The notes beneath the pieces were generated by a model. The model had not been told where the DNA came from, did no database searches, and worked only from the letters and a program-made list of their open reading frames with translations. Of a stretch of DNA of 64,000 bases, positions 34,099-42,955 are shown piece by piece. Numbering within the stretch: the stretch's first letter is position 1; each line of letters starts with the position of its first letter. The position numbers were made by a program, and so were the translations under genes. The DNA is from Pseudomonas sp. Tri1 (GTDB lineage Bacteria > Pseudomonadota > Gammaproteobacteria > Pseudomonadales > Pseudomonadaceae), in assembly GCF_017968885.1 (NCBI RefSeq), contig NZ_CP072913.1:4448001-4512000 (forward strand), given 5' to 3'.

Positions 34099-34698
34099 TC
34101 AGTCGAACTTGACCAAGTCCTTGAAGATCAGTTGACCCCAGCTATTTCCGCGCGCCTGCACAAGCAGCCCCCCTTCCGAAAGCCCGCCCAGTTTGATCGG
34201 CGAGAAACCGAGATTTTCCGCAAGCGCACCAATCTCCGCTGCGGCGCCGTCATCATCGCTCGCCAGGAACACGACTCTCCTGCCACCCTGTACGGCCGGG
34301 TCCTGGTCTAGAACGGCAGCGACCAAATGGTTGAAGCCCTTGACCAGTCTTGCACCCGTGAAGGCTTGCGCGACGACCTTTGAAGAAGGCAGTCCTCCCA
34401 GTTCCTCGGGGGGCACGCCGTAGGCGTTGGTCACATCGACGACGGTCTTGCCCTTCCAGCTCGGCAGCGCCTTCGCGACTTCCCGGTGCGACTCGTAGCG
34501 GACAGCCAAAAAGACAATGTCCGCCTCGATGGCTTGCGCCAGTGTTCTTGGAATAATCCCGGGGCCGATCGCGGCAGCATCGGCTGCAAAACTTTCCGGA
34601 TCGCGCGTGGTTGCAACGGATACTTCGATGCCTTTGCGGGCAAACGCCCTGGCAAGCGCCTGGCCGAGTTTGCCGAAGCCGATAATTGCATAGCTCAT
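34099..34698 (-). CDS. NADP/F420-type reductase (second family member)
   Basis: 199 residues with the Rossmann start M-S-Y-A-I-I-G-F-G-K-L-G-Q-A-L-A, a T-T-R-D-P phosphate-binding turn, V-V-D-V-T-N-A-Y-G in the middle and V-K-G-F-N-H-L later. It is the same family as 30538-31158 but clearly divergent in sequence. It is convergent with the first HxlR gene and runs in the same direction as the SDR gene upstream (34770-35513), 71 bases away, so these two are probably one unit under the second HxlR regulator. Confidence 0.83.
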   Translation of the reverse strand: MSYAIIGFGKLGQALARAFARKGIEVSVATTRDPESFAADAAAIGPGIIPRTLAQAIEADIVFLAVRYESHREVAKALPSWKGKTVVDVTNAYGVPPEELGGLPSSKVVAQAFTGARLVKGFNHLVAAVLDQDPAVQGGRRVVFLASDDDGAAAEIGALAENLGFSPIKLGGLSEGGLLVQARGNSWGQLIFKDLVKFD

Positions 34699-34769
34699 AT
34701 ATTTTCCTCAGGTTGACCACGCCCTACGGGCTCCGCACTTCGAGTGGAGTGCCCGGCGGGCGTCGTGAG

Positions 34770-35513
34770 TCAGATTTGCGCCAGGCCGCCGTCGACCGCT
34801 ATTTCGCTGGCGGTCATGAAGCTGCTGTCCTGCGACGCAAGAAAGGCGGCCGCTGCGCCGATCTCCATCGGCTCGGCCATGCGCTGGAGCGGGTTCATCG
34901 CGGCGAAGACCTTCATGCCTTCCTCGCCCAGCGCTTGTTTCGCAAGTTCGGTCGCCGTCGGCCCGGGCGACAGCACGTTGACCCGGATGCCGGAACCCTT
35001 CAGGTCCTGCGCCCAGGTCCGCGCGAGGTTGCGCACTGCCGCCTTGCTCGCGCTGTAGACGCTGAATGCGGGGGCGCCCGTGGTGCCGGCGCTCGATCCG
35101 GTCAGGATGATCGAACCACCCTGGCCCATCAGTGGCAGCGCCTTCTGGACGGTGAAGATCGTACCCTTCACGTTGGTGTCAAAGGTTTCGTCAATGTGCT
35201 CGACAGTGATTTCGCCGAGCGCAAGCGGGCTTCCCGCCCCAGCGTTGGCGAAGACGATGTCGAGGGCTCCGCGCTCGGCCTTCACCACCGCGTAGAGCCG
35301 GTCGAGGTCAGCGAGATTGGAGACCGAGCCCTTCACCGCGCGGGCATTGGGCCCGAGCTCAGCTACAGCAGCGTCGAGCGCTTCCTGTCGGCGGCCGAAG
35401 ATGAAGACGAAGGCGCCCTCCTCGATGAAGCGTTTTGCTGCGGCGAGGCCGATGCCGGTAGCGCCACCGGTAATCACGGCGGTCTTTCCATTCAATCTGG
35501 TCATGACGTGCAT
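34770..35513 (-). CDS. Short-chain dehydrogenase/reductase (classical SDR)
   Basis: 247 residues with all classical SDR features: T-G-G-A-T-G-I-G near residue 15, N-A-G-A-G in the second motif, catalytic Ser in L-T-G-S-S-A-G, Y-S-A-S-K as Tyr-x3-Lys, and S-P-G-P-T-A-T-E-L. The turn F-G-R-R-Q suggests NADP preference. ATG 35504 (M-T-R-L-N-G) is an alternative start. The second HxlR gene is divergent from it, the usual arrangement for an HxlR-controlled oxidoreductase. The substrate is unknown. Confidence 0.88.
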   Translation of the reverse strand: MHVMTRLNGKTAVITGGATGIGLAAAKRFIEEGAFVFIFGRRQEALDAAVAELGPNARAVKGSVSNLADLDRLYAVVKAERGALDIVFANAGAGSPLALGEITVEHIDETFDTNVKGTIFTVQKALPLMGQGGSIILTGSSAGTTGAPAFSVYSASKAAVRNLARTWAQDLKGSGIRVNVLSPGPTATELAKQALGEEGMKVFAAMNPLQRMAEPMEIGAAAAFLASQDSSFMTASEIAVDGGLAQI

Positions 35514-35616
35514 CCTTCATTGGAGTTGTACCCAAGCAGGAATTTGCTTGCTTGAGACGAGGATGCAGCGCTGATAACCTAAGGACAAGTATGCACCTTT
35601 TGGTAAGTATCAAAAA

Positions 35617-35979
35617 ATGACGACGACATCTGAAATCTGCGACACCGGATGCGGGCTCAACGCCACGCTGCGCATCATCTCGGGCAAGTGGAAACCGCTG
35701 GTCCTGTTTTTCCTGCGCGGCGGCCCGAAACGCTATGGCGAGCTCAAGCGTTTGATCCCTGGAGTCAGCGACAAGGTCCTGATCCAGCAGTTGAAGGATC
35801 TGGAAGCCGATCAGGTGCTTGCACGGACCGACTACAAGGAAGTGCCCCCGCGCGTGGACTACACGCTGACCCCGCTGGGCCGTAGTCTGGCGGATGCGAT
35901 CATCCCGCTGTGCACCTGGGGAACCGAGAACGCGGCGCAAATGGCAAGCATCTTCGCCAAGCGCGACGCTTTGGCCTAG
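35617..35979 (+). CDS. HxlR-family transcriptional regulator (second)
   Basis: The 120-residue protein has Cys residues near the start (I-C-D-T-G-C-G), then L-R-I-I-S-G-K-W-K-P-L-V-L-F-F-L, K-R-Y-G-E-L-K-R-L-I-P-G-V-S, K-V-L-I-Q-Q-L-K-D-L and the wing R-V-D-Y-T-L-T-P-L-G, all HxlR signatures. It is divergent from the classical SDR gene. The 103-base gap holds a direct aagtat repeat (35587 and 35605) and an acc-tttt-ggt palindrome as possible sites. Its operators differ from those of the first HxlR gene, so the two regulators are probably independent. Confidence 0.88.
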   Translation: MTTTSEICDTGCGLNATLRIISGKWKPLVLFFLRGGPKRYGELKRLIPGVSDKVLIQQLKDLEADQVLARTDYKEVPPRVDYTLTPLGRSLADAIIPLCTWGTENAAQMASIFAKRDALA

Positions 35980-36108
35980 CGGGATGCAGACGAACCGCTG
36001 AGCGGGACTATTTTGCGCAGGCGTGCGCCGTCTTTTCGCCGAGCGAACACCTGAGCCATGCGCCAACCATGTTTAAGGGGCACACGAGCCAAGAGAATGA
36101 CCGTTGGC

Positions 36109-37032
36109 TCAAAGCATGTGTCCGGCCCAGATATTGCGATTGACCAGATCGGTGGCAATCTCGATGAAGGCATCCCCGACAAATTTGGCAGCCGGACTGA
36201 CACGCCTGTCGGCAGGAAAAACCTGAACAAGCTTGCGCATGGGAATGGGGTCGACCAAGGGGGCTGCACTGAGCACACCGGCTTCGATTTGCGCGTAAAT
36301 TGATGCCAAAGGCAAAGCAGTCAAACCGAAGCCATTACGGACCAGGTCGATCATGGCGCCGAAGGAGTCTGCTTCAACGCTGGTCTTGAGCTTGATCCCG
36401 AGCTCACGCGCACAATTATCCAGAATCACGCGAAGGCTATGTCGAGCGCTTGGCAATACCAATGCCTGCTCAGCCAATGACTCAAAGGACACCGGCGTAT
36501 CAAGACGCAGGTTGGCGCTGGCGGGACCGACCAGCAGCAAGTTTTCCATCATCACCGGCACGATACGCAGCGTATGCAACGGTTGGGGGTCGTAAGAAAT
36601 CGCCAGTTCCAATTCGCCACGCTGGACCCAATCCAGCAGATAGCCGCTGAAGGCTGAGGAAAACCTGACGGCAAGATTCGGATGCACCTCCTTGATCTTG
36701 CGTACCAATGGAACGGTGACAATTTCCGCGACCGTCGGCGTCGTACCGATGACGACCGTTCCCCGAAAAGAGGTCTTTCCGCCCACAACAGAACTTCGAA
36801 TGGACTCCATTTCTTCCATGATTCGGGTGGCATGTGCCAGCACTTCACGGCCCGCATCGGTGATCTCCATGCCTCGTCCATGTCGATCAAACAGGTAGGC
36901 CCCGAGTTCTTTTTCCAACAGACGAATTTGCCTGCTCAGTGCCGGTTGTGCGATGTGAAGCCGGTCGGAGGCCTTGCTGAGACTGCCAAGCTCGGCCACA
37001 TGAATTAGGGTCTTGAGTTGAACGACATCCAT
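36109..37032 (-). CDS. LysR-family transcriptional regulator
   Basis: 307 residues from ATG 37032; the longer frame to 37281 is not protein-like. The N-terminal winged helix is complete: L-K-T-L-I-H-V-A-E-L-G-S-L-S-K-A-S, L-H-I-A-Q-P-A-L-S-R-Q-I-R and L-E-K-E-L-G-A-Y-L-F-D-R, followed by a substrate-binding domain with G-T-V-V-I-G-T-T-P-T. It is divergent from the MHS transporter gene that precedes the catabolic operon, so it most likely activates both in response to the imported acid or a CoA-pathway intermediate. Confidence 0.9.
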   Translation of the reverse strand: MDVVQLKTLIHVAELGSLSKASDRLHIAQPALSRQIRLLEKELGAYLFDRHGRGMEITDAGREVLAHATRIMEEMESIRSSVVGGKTSFRGTVVIGTTPTVAEIVTVPLVRKIKEVHPNLAVRFSSAFSGYLLDWVQRGELELAISYDPQPLHTLRIVPVMMENLLLVGPASANLRLDTPVSFESLAEQALVLPSARHSLRVILDNCARELGIKLKTSVEADSFGAMIDLVRNGFGLTALPLASIYAQIEAGVLSAAPLVDPIPMRKLVQVFPADRRVSPAAKFVGDAFIEIATDLVNRNIWAGHML

Positions 37033-37536
37033 TACCTGGCCAGTCAAAGTCGGGCTCGGCGCGAAATGCGTCGAAGGTAGAGTCAGTGTAAACGCATTAG
37101 CGCCCCTTGGAATGCCGCAGAAGCCGTGTCGCATGGGGAGTCGCGGCTTACGAGCGGCGGTATACCCTAGCCAGCCGGGGCTGCAAGACAAGTTATAGAA
37201 TTTCGGTATATCAGTTAGACCTGGCTGACGGCTTATTACCCTCGTCACTCTGCGGTAGCGTGCAATCAACGTCGACGCCAAGAGCGATCGACTGACTACA
37301 AGAATAAGATTCGAGGGTTTACGCCATGATTGACTACATTTCCCGTTACCTGACCGACCCGCCTGATACCGTCAGTGAGCAACTGACCTCTCATATACAT
37401 CCCCCCTCTTCATGTGCCTTGGTCGTCAAAGGATCACTGCAACTGCGCTAAGCACTTCAACACATCGAGTTAGCAACGTCGGACACGCATCAGCGTGCGC
37501 CTCGTATCGTCTCGCCTTGAAAAAAGGGTGAACAAA
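37033..37536. promoter_or_regulatory. Divergent control region of LysR and MHS transporter genes
   Basis: These 504 bases separate the two starts. A TATA-gaatttcgg-TATA inverted repeat near 37193-37211 has the size of a LysR box and lies where an activator could act on the rightward promoter. A 41-codon frame from ATG 37326 to TAA 37451, with gaggg nine bases ahead, could be a leader peptide or chance. No other coding signal is visible. Confidence 0.45.
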
Positions 37537-38913
37537 ATGTCCGCATCAACCAGCGACTCAACAATCCACGCTGCAAAGGCCGATCAGATGAAAAGTCCGA
37601 ATCGCGTCAGAGCAATCATGGGTGCCTGTTCGGGCAATCTCGTGGAGTGGTACGACTTTTTCATTTACGCCTACACCGCCATCTACTTCGCGGCTTCGTT
37701 TTTTCCCAAAGGTGACACCACGAGCCAACTGCTCGCTACAGCCGGCGTTTTTGCCGTCGGTTTTTTCATGCGCCCTCTGGGCGGTTGGATTTTTGGCTGG
37801 ATTGCCGATACCCGCGGCCGAAAGGTGTCGATGATTATCTCGGTATTCATGATGTGCGCCGGCTCCCTGCTGATTGCCGTTATGCCAACCTATGAAACCA
37901 TTGGTGTGGCTGCGCCGGTTTTGCTCGTCGTCGCCAGGCTGATTCAGGGCCTGTCCGTAGGTGCGGAGTACGGCACCGGCGCCACCTACATCAGCGAAAT
38001 CGCGACACCGGGCCGTCGCTGTTTCTATGGCTCGTTTCAGTACTTCACCATCATTGCCGGTCAGCTGCTGGCCTTGATGACCGTAGTCATTCTCCAGCAA
38101 ACCCTGACCGGCGAAGAGTTGCGCGAATGGGGATGGAGGATTCCGTTCTTCATCGGCGCACTGAGCTCGATCGTGGTGGTGTATCTGCGCCGCGCCATGC
38201 ATGAAACGGCCACCAAGAAGGACATGAGCCGCAAGGACGCCGGCTCTCTGCGCGGCATGTTCAAACACAAGCGCGCGGTTGCCCTGGTGGTGGCGTTCAC
38301 CATCGGCGGCTCGCTGTATTTCTATACCTTCACTACCTACATGCAGAAGTTCCTGGTGATCTCCGCCGGTTTCAGCCCGGAAACGGTCAGCTTCATCATG
38401 ACCGCGGCCCTGGTCGGTTTCATGCTTTGCCAGCCGCTGTTCGGCTTGCTCGCCGACCGTATCGGTATCAAGGCGCACATGCTGATGTTCTCCGGGCTGG
38501 CCATGTTGCTGGTGATCCCCCTGCTCTACTCGCTGCAGTCGGTCAGCAACCCATTCATGGCATTCGTGCTCGTGTTTGGCGGCCTGGCCATTGCGTCGCT
38601 CTACACGCCGATTGCCGGGATCGTCAAAGCCGAACTGTTCCCACCGGCTGTCCGTGCACTGGGGGTTGGATTTCCCTACGCGGTGGGCAACGCAGCATTT
38701 GGCGGCACCGCCGAATACGTGGCCTTGTCGCTTCGCTCACAAGACGTCGAGGCGTACTTTTTCTTCTACGTAGCGGCGGTCGTGAGTATCACCTTCATCG
38801 CCGCGATGCTGATGCCAAACCTGTCGCGTTACGGTTATATCAGCGGCTCAGGGGAGATTGAAGAACGCACCGGTTTGAAGGGCTGTCTTAAGCCGCATGC
38901 TGTGCGAGTCTGA
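37537..38913 (+). CDS. MFS transporter of the metabolite:H+ symporter (KgtP-like) family
   Basis: About 458 residues from ATG 37537 (AAGGGTG seven bases upstream). Twelve hydrophobic helices and MHS-family motifs are clear: G-N-L-V-E-W-Y-D-F-F-I-Y before helix 1, G-W-I-A-D-T-R-G-R-K between helices 2 and 3, R-L-I-Q-G-L-S-V-G-A-E-Y-G, and A-E-L-F-P-P-A-V-R in the second half. MHS members carry 2-oxoglutarate, citrate, itaconate and related acids with protons. A terminator follows, so it is a separate transcript from the catabolic operon. It is the probable uptake system for that pathway's dicarboxylate. Confidence 0.88.
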   Translation: MSASTSDSTIHAAKADQMKSPNRVRAIMGACSGNLVEWYDFFIYAYTAIYFAASFFPKGDTTSQLLATAGVFAVGFFMRPLGGWIFGWIADTRGRKVSMIISVFMMCAGSLLIAVMPTYETIGVAAPVLLVVARLIQGLSVGAEYGTGATYISEIATPGRRCFYGSFQYFTIIAGQLLALMTVVILQQTLTGEELREWGWRIPFFIGALSSIVVVYLRRAMHETATKKDMSRKDAGSLRGMFKHKRAVALVVAFTIGGSLYFYTFTTYMQKFLVISAGFSPETVSFIMTAALVGFMLCQPLFGLLADRIGIKAHMLMFSGLAMLLVIPLLYSLQSVSNPFMAFVLVFGGLAIASLYTPIAGIVKAELFPPAVRALGVGFPYAVGNAAFGGTAEYVALSLRSQDVEAYFFFYVAAVVSITFIAAMLMPNLSRYGYISGSGEIEERTGLKGCLKPHAVRV

Positions 38914-38939
38914 TTGACGGAGGATCTCCAGACTAACTT

Positions 38940-38970
38940 CAAGGGCCCATGTTTTATCTTGGGCCCTTTT
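38940..38970 (+). terminator. Rho-independent terminator after the MHS transporter gene
   Basis: Arms aagggccca and tgggccctt pair around an AT-rich loop and are followed by tttt. It sits 27 bases after the transporter stop and separates it from the catabolic operon. Confidence 0.8.
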
Positions 38971-39262
38971 CTTCGTCATCGTATGGCAGATGCAGCTGCC
39001 ACCTGCGTAACAGACCCCGCGCGCTACCAGATATGCCCAATTACTATGGCGGCGCACTCAAACCCCGCGCGTTCGTGAACGACAACTTTCCGGCCTCCCC
39101 TGCCCAGGTTTCGTGGTTATCGCCGCGAACAGCCGCGCCACGCATTCACCGCCAAGCTATACAAAACGGGCATATCTCAAAGACAAAAACGGTAGTCGTC
39201 GTTCTCCTTCAGCGCTCCCAGAATGTGTGAAACACAAAAGCAGCACTGCTTGGGAGATGGGC
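38971..39262 (+). promoter_or_regulatory. Upstream region of the catabolic operon
   Basis: These 292 bases lie between a terminator and the first operon gene, so they must hold its promoter. A 10-base inverted repeat, agatatgccc (39029-39038) and gggcatatct (39168-39177), has its arms about 130 bases apart. This could be two half-operators for a looping regulator, possibly the LysR protein encoded at 36109-37032. No gene is seen. Confidence 0.45.
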
Positions 39263-39802
39263 ATGTCAACAGAAGCTGAACATACCGTGGGACAGGATTG
39301 GCAGGAGGACGTATTCCGCGTGCTCAAGGCCCACGACGTTAAACACGTGGTCTTCGTACCGGATGCAGGTCACTCGGCGGCCATCCGCATGTCGTATGCC
39401 GACCCGGACATCAAGGCCGTTGTCCTCACCACCGAAGAAGAAGGTATCGGCTACCTCGCCGGCGCCTGGCTCGGCGGTGAACGGGGCGCCCTCTTGATGC
39501 AATCGAGCGGTGTCGGTAACTGCATCAATACCCTGGCGCTTCAGGTGTGTGCCGGCTTCCCGCTGTTGATGGTGGTGACCATGCGCGGCGACTGGGCCGA
39601 ATTCAACGCATGGCAGAACCCGATGGGCCAGGCCACCGAAGCCTCTCTGAACCTGATGAAGGTCATGACCTGGCGCGCAGACGTTCCAGAAGACGTCGCC
39701 CCGCTGCTGCACGGTGCCGCGACCATGGCCTTCAACGGCGATTCGTCCACTGCCCTGCTGCTCGGCCAGCGCCTGATTGGAGAAAAGAAATGGGTCAAGT
39801 AA
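39263..39802 (+). CDS. ThDP-dependent 2-oxoacid decarboxylase, alpha subunit (sulfopyruvate/phosphonopyruvate decarboxylase-like)
   Basis: 179 residues from ATG 39263, supported by GGGAG six bases upstream; the open frame to 39113 is ignored. The protein is the pyrimidine-binding half of a ThDP enzyme: H-V-V-F-V-P-D-A-G-H near residue 28, the ThDP-activating Glu in T-T-E-E-E-G-I-G-Y-L-A-G-A-W-L, and L-L-M-Q-S-S-G-V-G-N. Split small subunits are typical of sulfopyruvate (ComDE) and phosphonopyruvate decarboxylases. The beta subunit gene overlaps by 13 bases. Together they would decarboxylate a 2-oxo acid to an aldehyde; the acid group of the substrate may be carboxylate rather than sulfonate. 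Confidence 0.85.
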   Translation: MSTEAEHTVGQDWQEDVFRVLKAHDVKHVVFVPDAGHSAAIRMSYADPDIKAVVLTTEEEGIGYLAGAWLGGERGALLMQSSGVGNCINTLALQVCAGFPLLMVVTMRGDWAEFNAWQNPMGQATEASLNLMKVMTWRADVPEDVAPLLHGAATMAFNGDSSTALLLGQRLIGEKKWVK

Positions 39803-40386
39803 GCGCAAACCACACCCTGTGCCGCCGCGAAGTGGTCAAGGCCTTGCTGGCCGACCGCAAAGACGTGCTGGTCGTGACCGGCCTGGGTTCGGCGTCCTAC
39901 GACGTCATGGCTGCCGGTGACAATGATCTGAATTATTACCTGTGGGCTGCCATGGGCAGCGCAATCACTGTGGGCCTGGGCCTGGCGAATGCGCAGCCAG
40001 ACAAATCGGTGGTGGTGGTCACCGGTGACGGCGAGTTGCTCATGGGGTTCGGCGCACTGGCCACGGTGGCACTGCAAAAGCCCGCCAACCTGACCATCGC
40101 GGTGCTGGATAACGGTCACTTTGGTGAAACCGGCATGCAAGTCAGCCACGCCGGCTTTGGTATTTCCCTGGATCAGGTCGCAAAGACTTGCGGCTTTAGC
40201 TGGACCGATGAAATCCGTGACATGGCAGGCGTACACGACCTGCGCGAACGCTTTGCAACGCGCGATGGCGTCAAGCTCGCGACGATCAAAATCAAGGCGC
40301 AAAACCCACCACGGGTGCTGCCACCGCGCGATGGTCACTACATCAAGAATCGCTTTCGTGCCGCTCTGGGTTTCAACCCGATCTGA
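39790..40386 (+). CDS. ThDP-dependent 2-oxoacid decarboxylase, beta subunit
   Basis: 198 residues from ATG 39790, a 13-base overlap with the alpha gene, with ggaga upstream. It carries the diphosphate-binding motif V-V-T-G-D-G-E-L-L-M near residue 79, ending at L-D-N (residue 108), the GDG-N Mg2+ signature. An earlier A-A-M-G-S-A-I-T-V-G-L-G segment also matches ThDP enzymes. It completes the active site with the alpha subunit. The product aldehyde could be the substrate of the semialdehyde dehydrogenase encoded at the end of the same operon. Confidence 0.86.
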   Translation: MGQVSANHTLCRREVVKALLADRKDVLVVTGLGSASYDVMAAGDNDLNYYLWAAMGSAITVGLGLANAQPDKSVVVVTGDGELLMGFGALATVALQKPANLTIAVLDNGHFGETGMQVSHAGFGISLDQVAKTCGFSWTDEIRDMAGVHDLRERFATRDGVKLATIKIKAQNPPRVLPPRDGHYIKNRFRAALGFNPI

Positions 40387-40452
40387 TTGCTCCCTACCCG
40401 GCCCCCGTCACGCAGGGCCGATGCCATGCGTGACGTGTTAAGGAGAATAATA

Positions 40453-41616
40453 ATGACTGACCGCAACTCTGAAGAGCTCAATGCCATCCGCGAGGGCGTA
40501 CGCGCTCTTTGCGCTGAATTCGATGCGGCTTACTGGCGTAAAGTCGACGAAGAAAAAGGCTTCCCGCAAACCTTCGTCAAGGCCCTGACCGATGCCGGCT
40601 GGCTGGCGGCGATGATTCCTGTCGAGTACGGCGGCTCCGGCCTCGGGCTGGCCGAGGCCTCGGTAATCCTGGAAGAAGTGAATCGCTGCGGCGGCAACTC
40701 CGGCACCGTACACGGGCAGATGTACAACATGTTCACCCTGCTGCGTAACGGTAGCGAGGCACAGAAAAGTTACTACCTGCCGAAACTGGCCAGCGGCGAA
40801 TTGCGCCTGCAATCAATGGGTGTGACCGAGCCGACTACCGGCACCGACACCACCAAGATCAAGACCACCGCCGTACGCAAAGGTGACAAGTACGTCATCA
40901 ACGGACAGAAGGTCTGGATCTCGCGAATTCAGCATTCCGACCTGATGATCCTGCTGGCGCGTACGACCCCTCTGGCCGACGTGAAGAAAAAGTCCGAAGG
41001 CATGTCGATCTTTCTCGTCGACCTGCGTGAGGCCATCGGTAACGGCATGACCGTGCAGCCGATCGCCAACATGGTCAACCACGAAACCAACGAGTTGTTC
41101 TTCGACAACCTCGAAATTCCTGCCGACAGCCTCATCGGCGAGGAAGGCAAAGGTTTCCGCTACATCCTGGATGGCCTGAACGCCGAGCGCACACTGATCG
41201 CCGCCGAATGCATTGGCGATGGTCGCTGGTTTATCGAGAAGGCCAGCGCCTATGCACGTGATCGCGTCGTGTTCGGACGCCCTATCGGGCAGAACCAAGG
41301 CGTGCAGTTCCCCATCGCTGAAGCACACATTGAAATCGAAGCGGCGGACCTGATGCGCTGGCGTGCCTGCGAGGAATACGACAGCGGCATCAATGCCGGG
41401 GCCAGCGCCAACATGGCCAAGTACCTGGCGGCGAAAGCCTCTTGGGAAGCCGCGAATGCCTGTTTGCAGACCCACGGTGGTTTTGGTTTTGCCTGCGAGT
41501 ACGACGTCGAGCGCAAATTCCGTGAAACCCGTCTGTATCAGGTGGCGCCTATCTCCACCAACCTGATTCTGTCGTACGTTGCCGAACACCTGCTTGAACT
41601 GCCGCGCTCCTTTTAA
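40453..41616 (+). CDS. Acyl-CoA dehydrogenase (branched-chain/methylsuccinyl-CoA-type candidate)
   Basis: 387 residues from ATG 40453 (AAGGAGA upstream). Fold landmarks are M-G-V-T-E-P-T-T-G-T-D near 122-132, a flavin strand V-W-I-S-R, F-G-R-P-I-G-Q-N-Q and T-H-G-G-F-G-F. The usual catalytic Glu of the Y-E-G-T motif is absent: the site reads L-Y-Q-V-A-P-I-S-T. A Glu245 in G-L-N-A-E-R-T lies at the position used by isovaleryl- and long-chain acyl-CoA dehydrogenases, which fits a branched substrate. ETF genes follow in the same operon, so electrons pass to ETF. A substituted succinyl-CoA is the likely substrate. Confidence 0.86.
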   Translation: MTDRNSEELNAIREGVRALCAEFDAAYWRKVDEEKGFPQTFVKALTDAGWLAAMIPVEYGGSGLGLAEASVILEEVNRCGGNSGTVHGQMYNMFTLLRNGSEAQKSYYLPKLASGELRLQSMGVTEPTTGTDTTKIKTTAVRKGDKYVINGQKVWISRIQHSDLMILLARTTPLADVKKKSEGMSIFLVDLREAIGNGMTVQPIANMVNHETNELFFDNLEIPADSLIGEEGKGFRYILDGLNAERTLIAAECIGDGRWFIEKASAYARDRVVFGRPIGQNQGVQFPIAEAHIEIEAADLMRWRACEEYDSGINAGASANMAKYLAAKASWEAANACLQTHGGFGFACEYDVERKFRETRLYQVAPISTNLILSYVAEHLLELPRSF

Positions 41617-41690
41617 AGGATCAGCGTAAAACCCAGTGCGTCTGCTTAAGCAGGCGCGACTGGGGAGCCATGACAGGAGAGATAATAATC

Positions 41691-42893
41691 ATGAGCCACC
41701 CCAAAGGCATCCGTCCGCTCGATGGCATTACCGTCGTCAGCCTTGAACATGCCATTGCAGCGCCCTTCTGCACCCGACAACTGGCCGATCTCGGCGCACG
41801 TGTCATCAAGGTCGAACGACCAGGCACGGGTGACTTCGCCAGGGGTTACGACCAACGCGTCAACGGCCTCGCCTCGCACTTTGTATGGACCAATCGCTCG
41901 AAAGAAAGCCTGACCCTCGATCTGAAACAAGATTCGGCCACCGAGGTGCTGGACAGTTTGCTGGCCACTGCTGATGTGCTGGTGCAGAACCTGGCGCCGG
42001 GTGCCGCAGCACGAATGGGACTTTCATTTGAGGCTTTACATCAGCGGTTTCCGCGCCTGATCGTTTGTGACATTTCAGGCTACGGCGCAGGCGGCCCCTA
42101 TGAAAAGAAAAAAGCCTATGACCTGTTGATCCAGAGCGAAGGCGGGTTCCTGTCGGTCACCGGCGGACCAGGTGAAGAAGAAATGGCCAAGGCCGGTTGC
42201 TCGATTGCTGACATCGCGGCCGGCATGTACGCCTACACCGGAATTCTGTCTGCATTGCTGTTGCGTGGACGCACTGGCGAAGGTAGCCACCTCGATGTGT
42301 CCATGCTGGAAAGCCTGGTCGAGTGGATGACCTACCCGATGTACTACGCCTACGACGGCGCTACACCTCCCCCTCGCGCTGGCGCCGCGCACGCCACGAT
42401 TTATCCCTATGGTCCCTTCCCCATCGGTGACGGCACCACAGTGATGCTGGGTTTGCAGAACGAACGAGAGTGGCAGCTGTTTTGCGACAAGGTACTGCTG
42501 ACTCCTGAACTGGCGAAAGACAAACGTTTCTCTGCCAACTTCAAGCGCGTCGAAAACCGCCAGGCGCTGCGGGCACTCATTGTTGAATCGTTCTCCACAC
42601 TCAATTACGACGCCGTGTTTGATCGGTTGGAGCATGCGCAAATTGCTAATGCCCAGGTCAATGACATGCAAGGTGTTTGGGACCATCCGCAACTTCAGGC
42701 GCGTGGCCGCTGGCGGGAAGTCGAAACCTCTGCCGGCACCGTGCCCAGCCTGATACCTCCAGGCAGCAATAGCGCATTCGAGCCACGTATGGATGCCGTA
42801 CCGGGCCTCGGCCAGCACACCGAACAGGTGCTCAAGGAACTGGGGCTAGGTACGGATCGTATTGAACAAATGCGCGCAGCCGGGGCGATTTAG
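41691..42893 (+). CDS. CaiB/BaiF family (class III) CoA-transferase
   Basis: 400 residues from ATG 41691; AGGAGA lies upstream. Class III signatures are present: P-L-D-G-I-T-V-V-S-L-E near the start, L-G-A-R-V-I-K-V-E-R-P near 35, R-S-K-E-S-L-T-L-D-L, and the catalytic Asp144 in K-A-Y-D-L-L-I-Q-S-E-G-G. G-S-H-L-D-V-S-M-L-E and later motifs complete the fold. It should transfer CoA, probably from succinyl-CoA, to the dicarboxylate. With the hydratase and lyase below it resembles the Ict/Ich/Ccl itaconate set of Pseudomonas. Confidence 0.9.
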   Translation: MSHPKGIRPLDGITVVSLEHAIAAPFCTRQLADLGARVIKVERPGTGDFARGYDQRVNGLASHFVWTNRSKESLTLDLKQDSATEVLDSLLATADVLVQNLAPGAAARMGLSFEALHQRFPRLIVCDISGYGAGGPYEKKKAYDLLIQSEGGFLSVTGGPGEEEMAKAGCSIADIAAGMYAYTGILSALLLRGRTGEGSHLDVSMLESLVEWMTYPMYYAYDGATPPPRAGAAHATIYPYGPFPIGDGTTVMLGLQNEREWQLFCDKVLLTPELAKDKRFSANFKRVENRQALRALIVESFSTLNYDAVFDRLEHAQIANAQVNDMQGVWDHPQLQARGRWREVETSAGTVPSLIPPGSNSAFEPRMDAVPGLGQHTEQVLKELGLGTDRIEQMRAAGAI

Positions 42894-42955
42894 CCTTGAG
42901 CTGAAAACAAAAAGCCTGCCTGCAACGATCAAAGTTTTTGAGAGAACACTGCCCA

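Noticed and set aside
39547..39789. N-terminal extension of the decarboxylase beta frame
   Set aside because: It is another frame of the alpha gene; ATG 39790 gives the normal beta subunit.
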